A program made the position numbers and the translations under genes. A stretch of DNA of 64,000 nucleotides from Propionicicella superfundia DSM 22317 (GTDB lineage Bacteria > Actinomycetota > Actinomycetes > Propionibacteriales > Propionibacteriaceae). Below the pieces are notes generated by a model, which was not told the DNA's origin, did not search any database, and saw only the letters and a list, made by a program, of their open reading frames with translations. Every line of letters starts with the position of its first letter. The stretch's first letter is position 1. The stretch is from assembly GCF_000423465.1 (NCBI RefSeq), contig NZ_KE384023.1, forward strand, positions 55,124 to 119,123, read 5' to 3'. Shown here piece by piece: positions 8,810-17,347 of the stretch.

Positions 8810-9328
8810 ATGCAGGAATCCGCGCAGTCGCCGGTGATCGCGCAGCGGGACGCCGAGCTGTCCGATGCGCTGGCGGCGGTGGCCGAACTCCTCTTCGCGA
8901 CGTCGCGGAAGCTGCGTCGGCTGGGTCACGATGCCCCGGATGTCGTGGAGCTCACACCGCTCGAGGCGCAGGTCATGCAGCACATCGGCCGCAATCCGGG
9001 GACGACGCCGTCGCGAGTCGCAGCCTGCATCGGGCTGAAGAGCAGCAACGCCTCCGCGGCCCTGCGGGCGCTGGAGAGGCGCGGCTTCATCCGGCGCGAG
9101 GCGGACGCGGTCGATCGGCGCGGCGTCCACCTTCATCCGACTCGTCTCGCCGCGGAGAACCTCACGCTGATGCAGGCCGAGTGGTGGCGAGTGCTCGGTC
9201 CGGTGCTGGGCTCCGGCCAGGAGCTGACCGTCGCCATCGACCTGCTTGCCCGCATCGATGCCGCGCTGGACGCGGCCGCCGCGGGGTCGTCGGACGGATG
9301 TTCCGAGCAGCCGACTCCGCCCGGCTGA
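8810..9328 (+). CDS. MarR family transcriptional regulator
   Basis: A 172-residue winged-helix repressor. The core reads ELTPLEAQVMQHIGRNPGTT, then SRVAACIGLKSSNASAALRALERRG (HTH and recognition helix, about 62-100), then the wing EADAVDRRGVHL. Dimerisation helices flank it on both sides. ATG 8810 has GAGAGG nine bases upstream. It is divergent from the efflux gene and probably represses it and itself through the TATGTTAACATA palindrome between them. The ligand is unknown. Confidence 0.88.
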   Translation: MQESAQSPVIAQRDAELSDALAAVAELLFATSRKLRRLGHDAPDVVELTPLEAQVMQHIGRNPGTTPSRVAACIGLKSSNASAALRALERRGFIRREADAVDRRGVHLHPTRLAAENLTLMQAEWWRVLGPVLGSGQELTVAIDLLARIDAALDAAAAGSSDGCSEQPTPPG

Positions 9329-9467
9329 CCGTTTCCGCCGCCGTCGGCGGCGACCCGCCGAGCCGGAGCGGCAGTCCCCGCAGAGGGAATCGCGGCGCGT
9401 GCCGAACCGGCGGTTCTGGAGCGTTCGGCGGACCGGTCCGGGTCGCGTGCGTGTGGCCACGGCGTGG

Positions 9468-9640
9468 CTGACCGCCAGGTTGCGAGGCATACGGGACCGG
9501 GCAGTCCGAGCGGCATGGGCTGACCGCCACCTTGTGAGGCATACGACCCCCGGATGAGGCGGGGTATGCCTCACAAGGTGGCGGTCACCGCCCGCGGGTC
9601 GCGTCATCGGGCCCGGAATGCCTCGCAACCTGGCGGTCAG
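9468..9640. repeat. Inverted-repeat family B cluster 1
   Basis: Three units of a repeat related to CCGCCAGGTTGCGAGGCATA. Two of them form a perfect 24-base inverted repeat (9521-9544 and 9564-9587) around a 19-base loop; a third unit lies at 9618-9638. The same family recurs at 21.4 and 43.0 kb. The cluster fills the gap after the MarR gene. Bases 9329-9467 contain no gene. Confidence 0.85.
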
Positions 9641-9660
9641 CGGGAGCGCGGCGGCCCTGG

Positions 9661-9748
9661 CGTCGCTACGTTCCGGGCCGCGTCGCTACCCCAAGGCCGG
9701 GACGCTACCGGTCCCCCGGTAGCGTCCCAGCCGGAGCGTAGCGACGCG
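9661..9748. repeat. Nested palindrome, family C copy 1
   Basis: An outer inverted repeat CGTCGCTACG/CGTAGCGACG (9661-9670 and 9737-9746) encloses an inner palindrome around CTACCGGTCCCCCGGTAG. Related copies lie at 33.03 and 33.42 kb. It sits directly after family B and before the C69 peptidase gene end; bases 9749-9844 hold no gene. Confidence 0.8.
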
Positions 9749-9844
9749 GGCCCTCCTCGCCCTATTGAGTGCGTGGGCGGACCCGGACCACAGGACCCGG
9801 ACCGGTTCCCGGCCCACACCGGAGCCGGGAACCGAGACCGTGCG

Positions 9845-11161
9845 TTACACGGCGACGAACCGGTTCGCTCCCAGCTTGGTGTTCCAGTAGGCCCACGCGC
9901 TCTGGAACTCCTTGTCGCCACGCGGCCGCGCCTCCGACTCGGCGGCCCTGGCGAGCCAGGTGTCGATGAAGGCTCGATCCTCGGTGGCGACGTCCTCGCA
10001 GAACGCCTTGCGGACCTCGGCGGACGCACCCTCGATCTCTTCGGCCCTCGCGATCCAGCGGGCCTCCATCTCGTGAAGCTCCGCCGTATAGGCGGCTTCG
10101 TCCAGCTTTCCGGCGACGAACGCCCGGCTGATGCCTTCGCGGCGGATCCAGTCCTCCATCGCCGCCTCCTGCTTGTCGTACGGGAAGACCACTCTCTCGG
10201 AGTACGCGTCGAACCAGAAGGGACGGAAGGGAGCCACGTGCGGGGTCGACATGCCCGTGCCCCAGTAGGTGGACCTGCCCTCGGGGCGGATCACGGCGAT
10301 GAGGCTGGTCGTCGACTGGGAGCCACCCAGCGCGGCCGCGTGCATGCACGGTGCGCTCGCGGGGCTTCCCGTCCACGACTCGTTGCTGTTGTGATTGCGC
10401 AAAGCGGTCTGCATGGTGTGGACGTCGACCTCGCCCCTGGCGGAATGGATGACCCGATCGGTGCATCCGGAACGCAAGGTGCCGCCCATGTTGACCGGGT
10501 GGTCGTGATCCAGATAGGTGGTGGCGAAATTGAAGTCGTCCGCCCCGTCGCACCAGCCCTGCTCGATCGCGAAGCTGATGGCGTCAGGATGGATGCGCTC
10601 GTATTTCGACACGCTCATCACGTTGGAGATCGTCCGGATGTCACGGACCTTTTCGAGAGCCCAGAACTTTCCGGCGGTCTCCAGGATGTAGGCGCCGTCC
10701 GGGTCGGAGACGAGGAAGGTGTTGTGATAGTAGAACTCGCCGTCGAAGGCGCAGTTTCCGCCCTGGCCGTAGGCCGCGAGCAGTTCGATGATGACGTCCA
10801 CGGCCTCTGCGGCGGTGCTGCCGCGTTCGAGACCGAGCCGCAGGAAGTCCATCCCGAGCAGCGCCGGGTCGCCGTAGGGCATCTTCGTCCAGATGGCTTC
10901 GTTGCCGATGACGACTCCGAACTCGTTGACGCCCATCTCGCCGCCCCAGATCCAGGACGGCTTGCTCAGGATCATCGCGTTCGTGTGGGGCGCCTGGTCG
11001 ATCTCGATATAGGTGCACATGACCTTCGAGCCGGGCGCATGGTCGGTTGCCGGAATGAAAGTGAAGTACTGCGGTTCGTTCGGATCGCGATCGCTGTTCT
11101 TTGCGAAGACATTGAATCCTGAACGTGTGGTGTTGGCCAAAGCAATCATTGTGTCACACAT
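9845..11161 (-). CDS. C69 family dipeptidase (secernin/PepD-like)
   Basis: A 438-residue Ntn-type peptidase of family C69/U34. The protein begins MCDTMIAL, so cysteine 2 is the expected nucleophile once the initiator methionine is removed. The family pattern GFNVFAKNSDRDPNEPQ (residues 15-31) follows. WGGEMGVNEFGVVIGNEA and the later DRVIHSARGEVD are further family blocks. Secernin-type members lack long propeptides, as here. The start at ATG 11161 has TGGAGGGACG upstream. It is a single-gene unit. The substrate is probably a dipeptide, but some members of this fold act as acylases, so specificity is open. Confidence 0.87.
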   Translation of the reverse strand: MCDTMIALANTTRSGFNVFAKNSDRDPNEPQYFTFIPATDHAPGSKVMCTYIEIDQAPHTNAMILSKPSWIWGGEMGVNEFGVVIGNEAIWTKMPYGDPALLGMDFLRLGLERGSTAAEAVDVIIELLAAYGQGGNCAFDGEFYYHNTFLVSDPDGAYILETAGKFWALEKVRDIRTISNVMSVSKYERIHPDAISFAIEQGWCDGADDFNFATTYLDHDHPVNMGGTLRSGCTDRVIHSARGEVDVHTMQTALRNHNSNESWTGSPASAPCMHAAALGGSQSTTSLIAVIRPEGRSTYWGTGMSTPHVAPFRPFWFDAYSERVVFPYDKQEAAMEDWIRREGISRAFVAGKLDEAAYTAELHEMEARWIARAEEIEGASAEVRKAFCEDVATEDRAFIDTWLARAAESEARPRGDKEFQSAWAYWNTKLGANRFVAV

Positions 11162-11380
11162 TTACGTCCCTCCAAATCAAACGTAAAGTCGTGTGCTGAC
11201 CCATGAAGGGGATTCCGTCGCCGGGGTGGGTCGAAAACACGGCCGCATCGCCGACTGTCTTTCAGGCTAGCACTCGACAAGGCTTCTGGAGACGGGGCTG
11301 GGAAAAATGCCTACCCTGTGTGCGGATTGCAGATATCTGCTCATATGTGCGCGGTCTGGTTCGATGCTCCCGGCCAGGGA

Positions 11381-11515
11381 AGCGGGCTGGAGCGAGGAGC
11401 CGCGCCGGCCGGGCTTGCCGCGACCGGAAGTCTCGCGCTGGCGTGCGCGGCGATCGCGTTGCTCATCGCAGGCGCCGGGTTCCTCGTGTCCGCGCGACGC
11501 GGCCCCGGACCCGCC
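11381..11515 (+). pseudogene. Remnant of a sortase-anchored surface protein (C-terminal sorting signal only)
   Basis: This short frame encodes a textbook C-terminal cell-wall sorting signal: a small Gly/Pro-rich stretch, LAATG (11414-11428), about 20 hydrophobic residues (LALACAAIALLIAGAGFLV), then the basic tail SARRG. LAxTG is the form recognised by class E-type sortases of high-GC actinomycetes. There is no body upstream: sequence from 11162 to 11380 has a lower GC content, stop codons and no homology I recognise. No stop codon follows the RR tail; the frame runs on into repeat family E. I read it as the 3' end left by deletion of a surface-protein gene. Chance similarity cannot be excluded. 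Confidence 0.45.
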
Positions 11516-11550
11516 AGCCCCGGGTCGTTCCCGGGGCTGGCCGGGCTGCG

Positions 11551-11706
11551 GAGTTGTGTACCTCACGCGGGCGCTCCCGGCCGGAGCGAGCCCCGACCGC
11601 GGAGTTCTGTACCCACTGACGGCCCCCGGCGGGCGCATGAGGGACAAAACACCGCATCCGGGCGGTGGTACCGCCCCGACCGGCCGCATTCGGTACAGAA
11701 AACCGC
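11551..11706 (+). repeat. Repeat family E copy 1
   Basis: A 156-base composite with two units containing GCGGAGTTSTGTACC and a closing half with CATTCGGTACAGAAAACCGC, the inverse of the opening. A copy in the opposite orientation lies at 51.1 kb. Shared blocks include GCGAGCCCCGACCGCGGA and ACCGCATCCGGGCGG (allowing single changes). Bases 11707-11804, up to the glycerol-3-phosphate dehydrogenase gene end, hold no gene. Confidence 0.75.
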
Positions 11707-11804
11707 ACACCGACACGCACCGCGTCCGTCCATGCAGCGTCCCCCCGCCGCGCGCATCCGGGCCGAACCACACCCAGGGAACCGGAAACGACCGATACCC
11801 CCGG

Positions 11805-13538
11805 TCAGAACGCCGCGAAGTCTCCGACCACGTCGGGCACCTGGACGCGTTCCGCGGCGGCCTCCGCGTCGGTGTGGCGCTCTTCGGCGGCCAGCTCGGC
11901 CGCGATCCGGGCACGGTAGGAGGCCTTCTCGGCGTCGGTCCGCTCCGCATCCCACCCGAGGACGCCCGCGGCCAGGTCCGCGACCTCGTCGACGGCCGCA
12001 CCGCCCCGGTCGCGGGCCTCGGAGTTCAGCCGGACCCGGGCGACGAAGATGTCCTCCAGGTGCAGCGCGCCCTCGTGCGTGCAGGCGCGGACGACCTCCG
12101 CCCGCAGGAAGTCCGGCTCGCTCTCCAGCGGCTCGCCGAGCGACGGGTCGGCGTCGATCGTCTCCAGCAGATCGGTGACCTCCGACCCGTACCTGTCCAG
12201 CAGGTGCTGCACCCGGTCCGCGCTGAAGCCGTACCTGTCCTGGATCGCCGCCGACTGGGCGGTCACCGCCGCGAGTCCGTCGGCGCCGAGCAGCGGCGTC
12301 TGCGCCGTCACCGACGGACGGCGTGCGGCGTCCTGCTTGCCGAGCGCGAAGTCGACGGCGTCCTTCGCCATCACGCGGTACGTCGTCAGCTTCCCGCCGG
12401 CGATGACCGTCAGGCCGGGCGCGGCCTCCGTGACGGTGTGCTCGCGGCTGACCTTCGTCGACTTCGACTCGTCCAGCACGTCGGGCTGCAGCAACGGCCG
12501 CAGGCCGGCATACGTGCCGATGATGTCGTCGCGGGTGAGGGGCCGTGCGAGCACCGAGTTCGCGTGATCGAGGATGTAGTCGATGTCCTCGCTCGTCGGA
12601 ACCGGGTGCGCCAGTTCCTCGTGCCAGGCGGTATCGGTCGTGCCGATGACCCAGTACCGCTGCCACGGGATGATGAAGAGAACCGACTTCTCCGTGCGGA
12701 GGAAGACCCCGGTCCTGGCGTTCAGGCGATCACGCGGCACGATGAGATGGACGCCCTTGCTGGCGAGGACCTTCAGGCCGCCGCCCGAACCGGCGAGCCG
12801 CTGCGTCCGCTCGGTCCAGACGCCGGTGGCGTTGATGACGGATGTCGCGCGGATCCGGACAGGCCGGCCCGTCTCCAGATCGGTGGCGACGACGCCGTCG
12901 ACCCGGCCGGTCTCATCGGTCGTGATCTCGGACACCTGCGTGCGACTGGCCGCGTGCGCGCCGTAGCGGACGGCCGTCCGGACGAGCGTGATGACGAGGC
13001 GGGCGTCGTCCACCCGCGCGTCGTAGAACTCGATGGCGCCGACGAGCGCGTCGGGGGCGAGGTCGCCGAAGCGCCGCAGCGCACCCTTGCGCGAGAGGTG
13101 CCGTTGCAGAGGGACGGTCTTGTGGAAGCCGGCGCCGGCGACGGCGAGGGTGTCGTACAGGCCGACCCCGACCGCCGAATACGCCCGCTCGATGACCCGG
13201 GTCTTCAACGGCCACAGGAACGGCTGGGCCTTCACGAGGTGCGGCGCGATCCGGGTCAGCAACAGGCCTCGCTCGGTCAGTGCCTCGGAGACGAGCGCGA
13301 AGTCGAGGTTGTACAGGTAGCGCAGGCCGCCGTGGACGAGCCGGGACGATCGGCTGGACGTCCCCGACGCCCAGTCCTGCGCCTCGACGATGGCGGTTCG
13401 CAGGCCGCGGGACGCGGCGTCGAGCGCGATGCCCGCGCCCGTGACGCCGCCGCCGATGACGAGGACGTCGTAGGTGGTGTCGGCCATGGCCGACAGGTGT
13501 TGGGCTCTCTGATCGGGTGACAACGCGGTGGTGGGCAC
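11805..13538 (-). CDS. glpD: Aerobic glycerol-3-phosphate dehydrogenase
   Basis: An FAD-dependent, membrane-associated enzyme that oxidises sn-glycerol 3-phosphate to dihydroxyacetone phosphate and passes electrons to quinone. The 577-residue product carries the FAD-binding dinucleotide motif DVLVIGGGVTGAGIALDAAS near the N terminus, SSRLVHGGLRYL, and the C-terminal DAO domain (TQTPLLGADG onward). The GTG at 13538 is chosen over the internal ATG (13487) because AGGAGGATC lies directly before it. The gene is monocistronic. It runs divergently from the patatin gene, so lipid-derived glycerol phosphate could feed it, although that link is only positional. Confidence 0.93.
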   Translation of the reverse strand: MPTTALSPDQRAQHLSAMADTTYDVLVIGGGVTGAGIALDAASRGLRTAIVEAQDWASGTSSRSSRLVHGGLRYLYNLDFALVSEALTERGLLLTRIAPHLVKAQPFLWPLKTRVIERAYSAVGVGLYDTLAVAGAGFHKTVPLQRHLSRKGALRRFGDLAPDALVGAIEFYDARVDDARLVITLVRTAVRYGAHAASRTQVSEITTDETGRVDGVVATDLETGRPVRIRATSVINATGVWTERTQRLAGSGGGLKVLASKGVHLIVPRDRLNARTGVFLRTEKSVLFIIPWQRYWVIGTTDTAWHEELAHPVPTSEDIDYILDHANSVLARPLTRDDIIGTYAGLRPLLQPDVLDESKSTKVSREHTVTEAAPGLTVIAGGKLTTYRVMAKDAVDFALGKQDAARRPSVTAQTPLLGADGLAAVTAQSAAIQDRYGFSADRVQHLLDRYGSEVTDLLETIDADPSLGEPLESEPDFLRAEVVRACTHEGALHLEDIFVARVRLNSEARDRGGAAVDEVADLAAGVLGWDAERTDAEKASYRARIAAELAAEERHTDAEAAAERVQVPDVVGDFAAF

Positions 13539-13748
13539 GATCCTCCTTTGGCTTGCGCTCTTCACTCGATATTCCCCAAAGAAACCGTGAAAAACCAGTA
13601 TCTGCACGAACGTGCTGCGGGACACCGTGCAGCGTCGATCCGCTCGCCGCGGGTTCCGTCACGGGGAGGGCGCCGGGCCCTGGACGCGGCAGGTACACCC
13701 ATCGATCCGGGCGTTCGTTCGGCATCGAACGGCGCACATAATGGCCGC

Positions 13749-14834
13749 ATGACAGGAAAGCGTGTGGCCCTGGTTCTGGGCTCGGGAGGGGCACGAGGGT
13801 ACGCCCACATCGGCGCGATCCGGGCGCTCACGGAACGCGGTCACGAGATCGTCGCGGTGTCGGGCACGTCGATGGGCGCGCTGATCGGGGGCCTGCACGC
13901 CGCGGGGAAGCTGGACGACTACGTGGAATGGGTCTCGCCCCTCACGCAGCGGGACGTGCTGCGGCTCATGGACCCCTCGCCGTTCGGCGCAGGCGCGATC
14001 CGGTTGGAACGGGTGCTCTCGCGCATGTCGGAGATCCTGGACGACGCACAGATCGAGGACCTCCCGATCCCGTTCACCGCGGTCGCGACAGACCTGGGTG
14101 CGCGGCGCGAGGTGTGGTTCCAGTCGGGTCCTCTCGATGTGGCGATCCGGGCGTCCGTCGCGATTCCGGGGATGATCATGCCGATCATGGTGAACGGACG
14201 GCTGCTGGTCGACGGCGGCGTCCTCAACCCTGTCCCGGTGGAGCCGGTGATGGGCCTCGACGCCGACTACACGCTGGGTGTCATCCTCAACGGCTGGGAG
14301 CCGCAGGACTTCGGCACCGGGCCCACGATCCAGAGCGCCGCCTCGCGCCCCGCCAGCGAGTGGCTGGATCGCTTCCTCAAGGGGGCGTCGGGCATCTTCG
14401 AGGCCGAGTGGATCTCGGCGGTGCTCGCGCGGTTCGGGGGCAGGGGCCGCGACGACGAGGACGACGCCCGGGGCGTGGAGGCCGAGACGCTCGCCGCCGC
14501 CGAGGGCAAGGCCGCCGCCGAGGACAAGGCCGTCGCGGGGAGGACGGGCAAGGGGGTCGCGAAGGTGACGGCGGAGCATCCCCACCCCGCGTTCGACCCG
14601 CCGCCGTCGGGTCTGGGGATCCCCCAGGTGACCAGCATGGCGATCGACGCGATGAGCGGCCTCATCACCCGGTTCCGGCTCGCCTCCCAGCCGCCCGATC
14701 TGCTCGTGACGGTGCCGGGCAAGGCTGCGCGCACGATGGACTTCCACCGCGCCGACGAACTCATCGACCTCGGCTACCGCCTGACCGTCGACGCTCTCGA
14801 CGCCGCGTTCTCCGAACCCGGCGAGCCGGGGTGA
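13749..14834 (+). CDS. Patatin-like phospholipase (RssA type)
   Basis: A 361-residue serine hydrolase of the patatin family. The three catalytic signatures are present: oxyanion loop GSGGARG (residues 11-17), nucleophile elbow GTSMG, and Asp in VDGGVLNPVP. The core closely matches the bacterial RssA/YchK group, expected to hydrolyse lysophospholipids or acyl esters in the cytoplasm. Between the core and a conserved C-terminal piece lies an acidic/basic low-complexity insert (about residues 235-285, rich in D, E, A, K), possibly a flexible linker. CATAAT ends six bases before ATG 13749 and no ribosome site is seen, so the mRNA is probably leaderless. Confidence 0.85.
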   Translation: MTGKRVALVLGSGGARGYAHIGAIRALTERGHEIVAVSGTSMGALIGGLHAAGKLDDYVEWVSPLTQRDVLRLMDPSPFGAGAIRLERVLSRMSEILDDAQIEDLPIPFTAVATDLGARREVWFQSGPLDVAIRASVAIPGMIMPIMVNGRLLVDGGVLNPVPVEPVMGLDADYTLGVILNGWEPQDFGTGPTIQSAASRPASEWLDRFLKGASGIFEAEWISAVLARFGGRGRDDEDDARGVEAETLAAAEGKAAAEDKAVAGRTGKGVAKVTAEHPHPAFDPPPSGLGIPQVTSMAIDAMSGLITRFRLASQPPDLLVTVPGKAARTMDFHRADELIDLGYRLTVDALDAAFSEPGEPG

Positions 14835-14936
14835 CGCGGACCGCCGGCACGGCCGGGCGGTGCCTGTGCCAAGGCGTCTGCGCTGTCGGCGTGTCCATGC
14901 GCGATCCGCGGTGCTCGTGCGGCGGTAAAGTCAGCT

Positions 14937-15680
14937 ATGCCCATGGATCCGACCGTCGCGCCGCAGACGCGGGCCGAGGAGCTTCTGACCCGGCTGCGGG
15001 CACTGGCCAATCCCGCGAACGTGGCGGGCATGGCGCGGTACGGGATCAACACGTCCGGAACGCTCGGCGTCGCCATGCCGCGGTTGCGGGAGATCGCCCG
15101 CGACTTCCGGACGTTGCGGCGGTCCAACCCCGTCCACGTCCACGAGGTCGCTGAGGCGCTGTGGGCGTCGGGTGTCCACGAGGCGCGCCTGCTGGCCGGC
15201 ATCATGGACGTTCCCACGTTGGTGACGCGCGAACAGGCCGAGCGGTGGGTGGTCGACTTCGACTCGTGGGACGTGTGCGACCAGGTGACCGGCCTCTTCG
15301 CCCAGACGCCGTTCGCGGCCGACCTGGCGACCTCGTGGGCGGGTCGGCGGGCCGACTTCGTGAAGAGGGCAGGGTTCGTCGTCGTCTGCCATCTCGCGGT
15401 GCACGACAAGCAGGCATCCGATGAGGCGATGATCTCCTTCCTGCCGCTGGTGGAGCGCGAGGCGTCCGATGCGCGCCCGTATGTCAAGAAGGGCGTGAAC
15501 TGGGCGCTGCGGCAGATCGGGAAGCGCTCGCCGGGCTGCCACGCCGCAGCGGTGGCCACCGCCGAGCGCATCCTCGACGAACAGGCCGGCTCGCCCAGCG
15601 CCCGGTGGATCGCGCGCGACGCGCTCCGGGAACTGCGCGCAGCCGCCGTCGTCGAACGTTTCCCGGCCACCGACGACTAG
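14937..15680 (+). CDS. DNA alkylation repair protein, AlkD-like HEAT-repeat
   Basis: A 247-residue all-helical HEAT-repeat protein of the AlkC/AlkD superfamily of DNA glycosylases that excise bulky alkylated bases such as 3- and 7-alkylpurines. Family markers include the N-terminal AGMARYGI, the LREIARDF helix, and FDSWDVCDQV holding the Trp/Asp pair equivalent to the AlkD base-cleft residues. PYVKKGVNWALRQIGKR, near residue 180, is the most conserved family block. TAAAGT lies five bases before ATG 14937, so translation may be leaderless. It stands alone downstream of the patatin gene. Activity is inferred from family motifs only. Confidence 0.85.
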   Translation: MPMDPTVAPQTRAEELLTRLRALANPANVAGMARYGINTSGTLGVAMPRLREIARDFRTLRRSNPVHVHEVAEALWASGVHEARLLAGIMDVPTLVTREQAERWVVDFDSWDVCDQVTGLFAQTPFAADLATSWAGRRADFVKRAGFVVVCHLAVHDKQASDEAMISFLPLVEREASDARPYVKKGVNWALRQIGKRSPGCHAAAVATAERILDEQAGSPSARWIARDALRELRAAAVVERFPATDD

Positions 15681-15849
15681 CCACGGGTCATCGGCGGGGG
15701 TCGGATCGCTGGATCGGACCGCCTCGTCGCGGCCTCGGGAACGCTGATCCCCACCGTCATGAGCGCCTTGCCTTTGACCGCCCGGTGCACCTTTGCCCAC
15801 TTGCCCCTAAGGGCTGCCGGGAACTGGTCGTCATGACAGGATGGAGACC

Positions 15850-17337
15850 ATGAGTCAGCGAACCATTGGTGTAACTGAAGTCGCACTGCGGGACGCCCAC
15901 CAGAGCCTGATGGCCACTCGAATGGCCCTCGAAGACATGGTCGATGCCTGCGCGGACATCGATGCTGCAGGTTACTGGAGTGTGGAGTGCTGGGGCGGCG
16001 CGACGTTCGATTCGTGTATCCGATTCCTTAACGAAGATCCGTGGGAACGGCTGCGCACGTTCCGCGAGTTGATGCCCAACACGCGCCTGCAGATGCTGCT
16101 GCGCGGCCAGAACCTGCTCGGCTACCGTCACTACCAGGACATGGTGGTCGACAAGTTCGTGGAGAAGTCGGCCGAATACGGCATGGACGTCTTCCGCGTC
16201 TTCGACGCCCTGAACGATCCCCGCAACCTCGAACACGCCATGGCGGCGGTGAAGCGGGCCGGGAAGCATGCGCAGGGCACCATCTGCTACACGATCAGCC
16301 CCCTTCACACGGTTGAGGGCTATGTGAAGCTGGCCGGGACGCTGCTGGACATGGGCGCCGACTCCATCGCCCTCAAGGACATGGCGGCGCTGCTGCAACC
16401 GCAGCCGGCCTACGACATCATCCGCGGCATCAAAGAGGCCTACGGCGACGACGTCCAGATCAACGTCCACTGCCACTCCACGACCGGCGTGACCCTGGTG
16501 TCGCTGCAGAAGGCCATCGAGGCCGGCGCCGATGTCGTCGACACGGCGATCTCGTCGATGTCGCTCGGCCCGGGCCACAACCCGACCGAGTCCCTGGTCG
16601 CGATGCTGGAGGGCACGCCGTACAAGACCGAGCTCGACATGGACCGGCTCATCAAGATCCGCGACCATTTCTCCACGGTCCGCCCGAAGTACGCGGCGTT
16701 CGAGTCGGCCACGCTGGTCGACACCGACATCTTCAGCTCCCAGATCCCCGGCGGCATGCTCTCGAACATGGAGAGCCAGCTCAAGGCGCAGGGTGCGGGC
16801 GACCGGATCAAGGAAGTGATGGAGGAGGTGCCGAGGGTCAAGGCGGCCGCGGGGCACCCGCCGCTCGTCACGCCGTCGTCCCAGATCGTCGGCACGCAGG
16901 CCGTGTTCAACGTGCTGATGGGCGAGTACAAGGTGCTCACCGGCGAGTTCGCCGACCTCATGCTCGGCTACTACGGCGAGTGCATCGGCCCGCGCGACCC
17001 CGAGGTCATCGAGATCGCACGGCAGCAGGCCAAGAAGGAGCCGATCACGGGCCGTCCCGCCGACTACCTCGAACCCGAGTGGGACAAGCTCGTGGCGGAT
17101 TCGGAGGCGCTCGAGGGCTCCAACGGCACCGAGGAGGACACCCTCACCAACGCCATGTTCCCCGGCGTCGCCCCGAACTTCTTCAAGACCCGCGACGAGG
17201 GCCCGAAGAGCGTCGGCAAGACGCAAGCCCAACTCGATGCCGAGCGGAACGCCGCCGACACCGCGGTCGCCGGACCTATCCAGTACCGGGTGAGCCTTGG
17301 TGGACGCGAGCACTCCGTCGTCGTCGAGCGGGCCTGA
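15850..17337 (+). CDS. Methylmalonyl-CoA carboxytransferase 5S subunit
   Basis: The carboxybiotin:pyruvate transcarboxylase subunit (5S). It takes the carboxyl group from biotin on the 1.3S subunit and places it on pyruvate, giving oxaloacetate. The 495-residue product is very close to the Propionibacterium 5S protein. It has a TIM-barrel HMGL-like domain with the metal site (LRDAHQSL, QINVHCHSTTG), the active-site lysine in ALKDMA, and the C-terminal conserved PYC/oxaloacetate decarboxylase domain. It is the first gene of a four-gene operon and overlaps the region just upstream of 12S. Two starts are possible, 15841 and 15850; 15850 is preferred because AGGATGGAG precedes it, although the spacing is short. 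Confidence 0.94.
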   Translation: MSQRTIGVTEVALRDAHQSLMATRMALEDMVDACADIDAAGYWSVECWGGATFDSCIRFLNEDPWERLRTFRELMPNTRLQMLLRGQNLLGYRHYQDMVVDKFVEKSAEYGMDVFRVFDALNDPRNLEHAMAAVKRAGKHAQGTICYTISPLHTVEGYVKLAGTLLDMGADSIALKDMAALLQPQPAYDIIRGIKEAYGDDVQINVHCHSTTGVTLVSLQKAIEAGADVVDTAISSMSLGPGHNPTESLVAMLEGTPYKTELDMDRLIKIRDHFSTVRPKYAAFESATLVDTDIFSSQIPGGMLSNMESQLKAQGAGDRIKEVMEEVPRVKAAAGHPPLVTPSSQIVGTQAVFNVLMGEYKVLTGEFADLMLGYYGECIGPRDPEVIEIARQQAKKEPITGRPADYLEPEWDKLVADSEALEGSNGTEEDTLTNAMFPGVAPNFFKTRDEGPKSVGKTQAQLDAERNAADTAVAGPIQYRVSLGGREHSVVVERA

Positions 17338-17347
17338 GGGGGAATCC

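Noticed and set aside
15681-15849. Riboswitch or cobalamin leader upstream of the transcarboxylase operon
   Set aside because: The 170-base leader has no B12-box-like sequence and no clear conserved structure.
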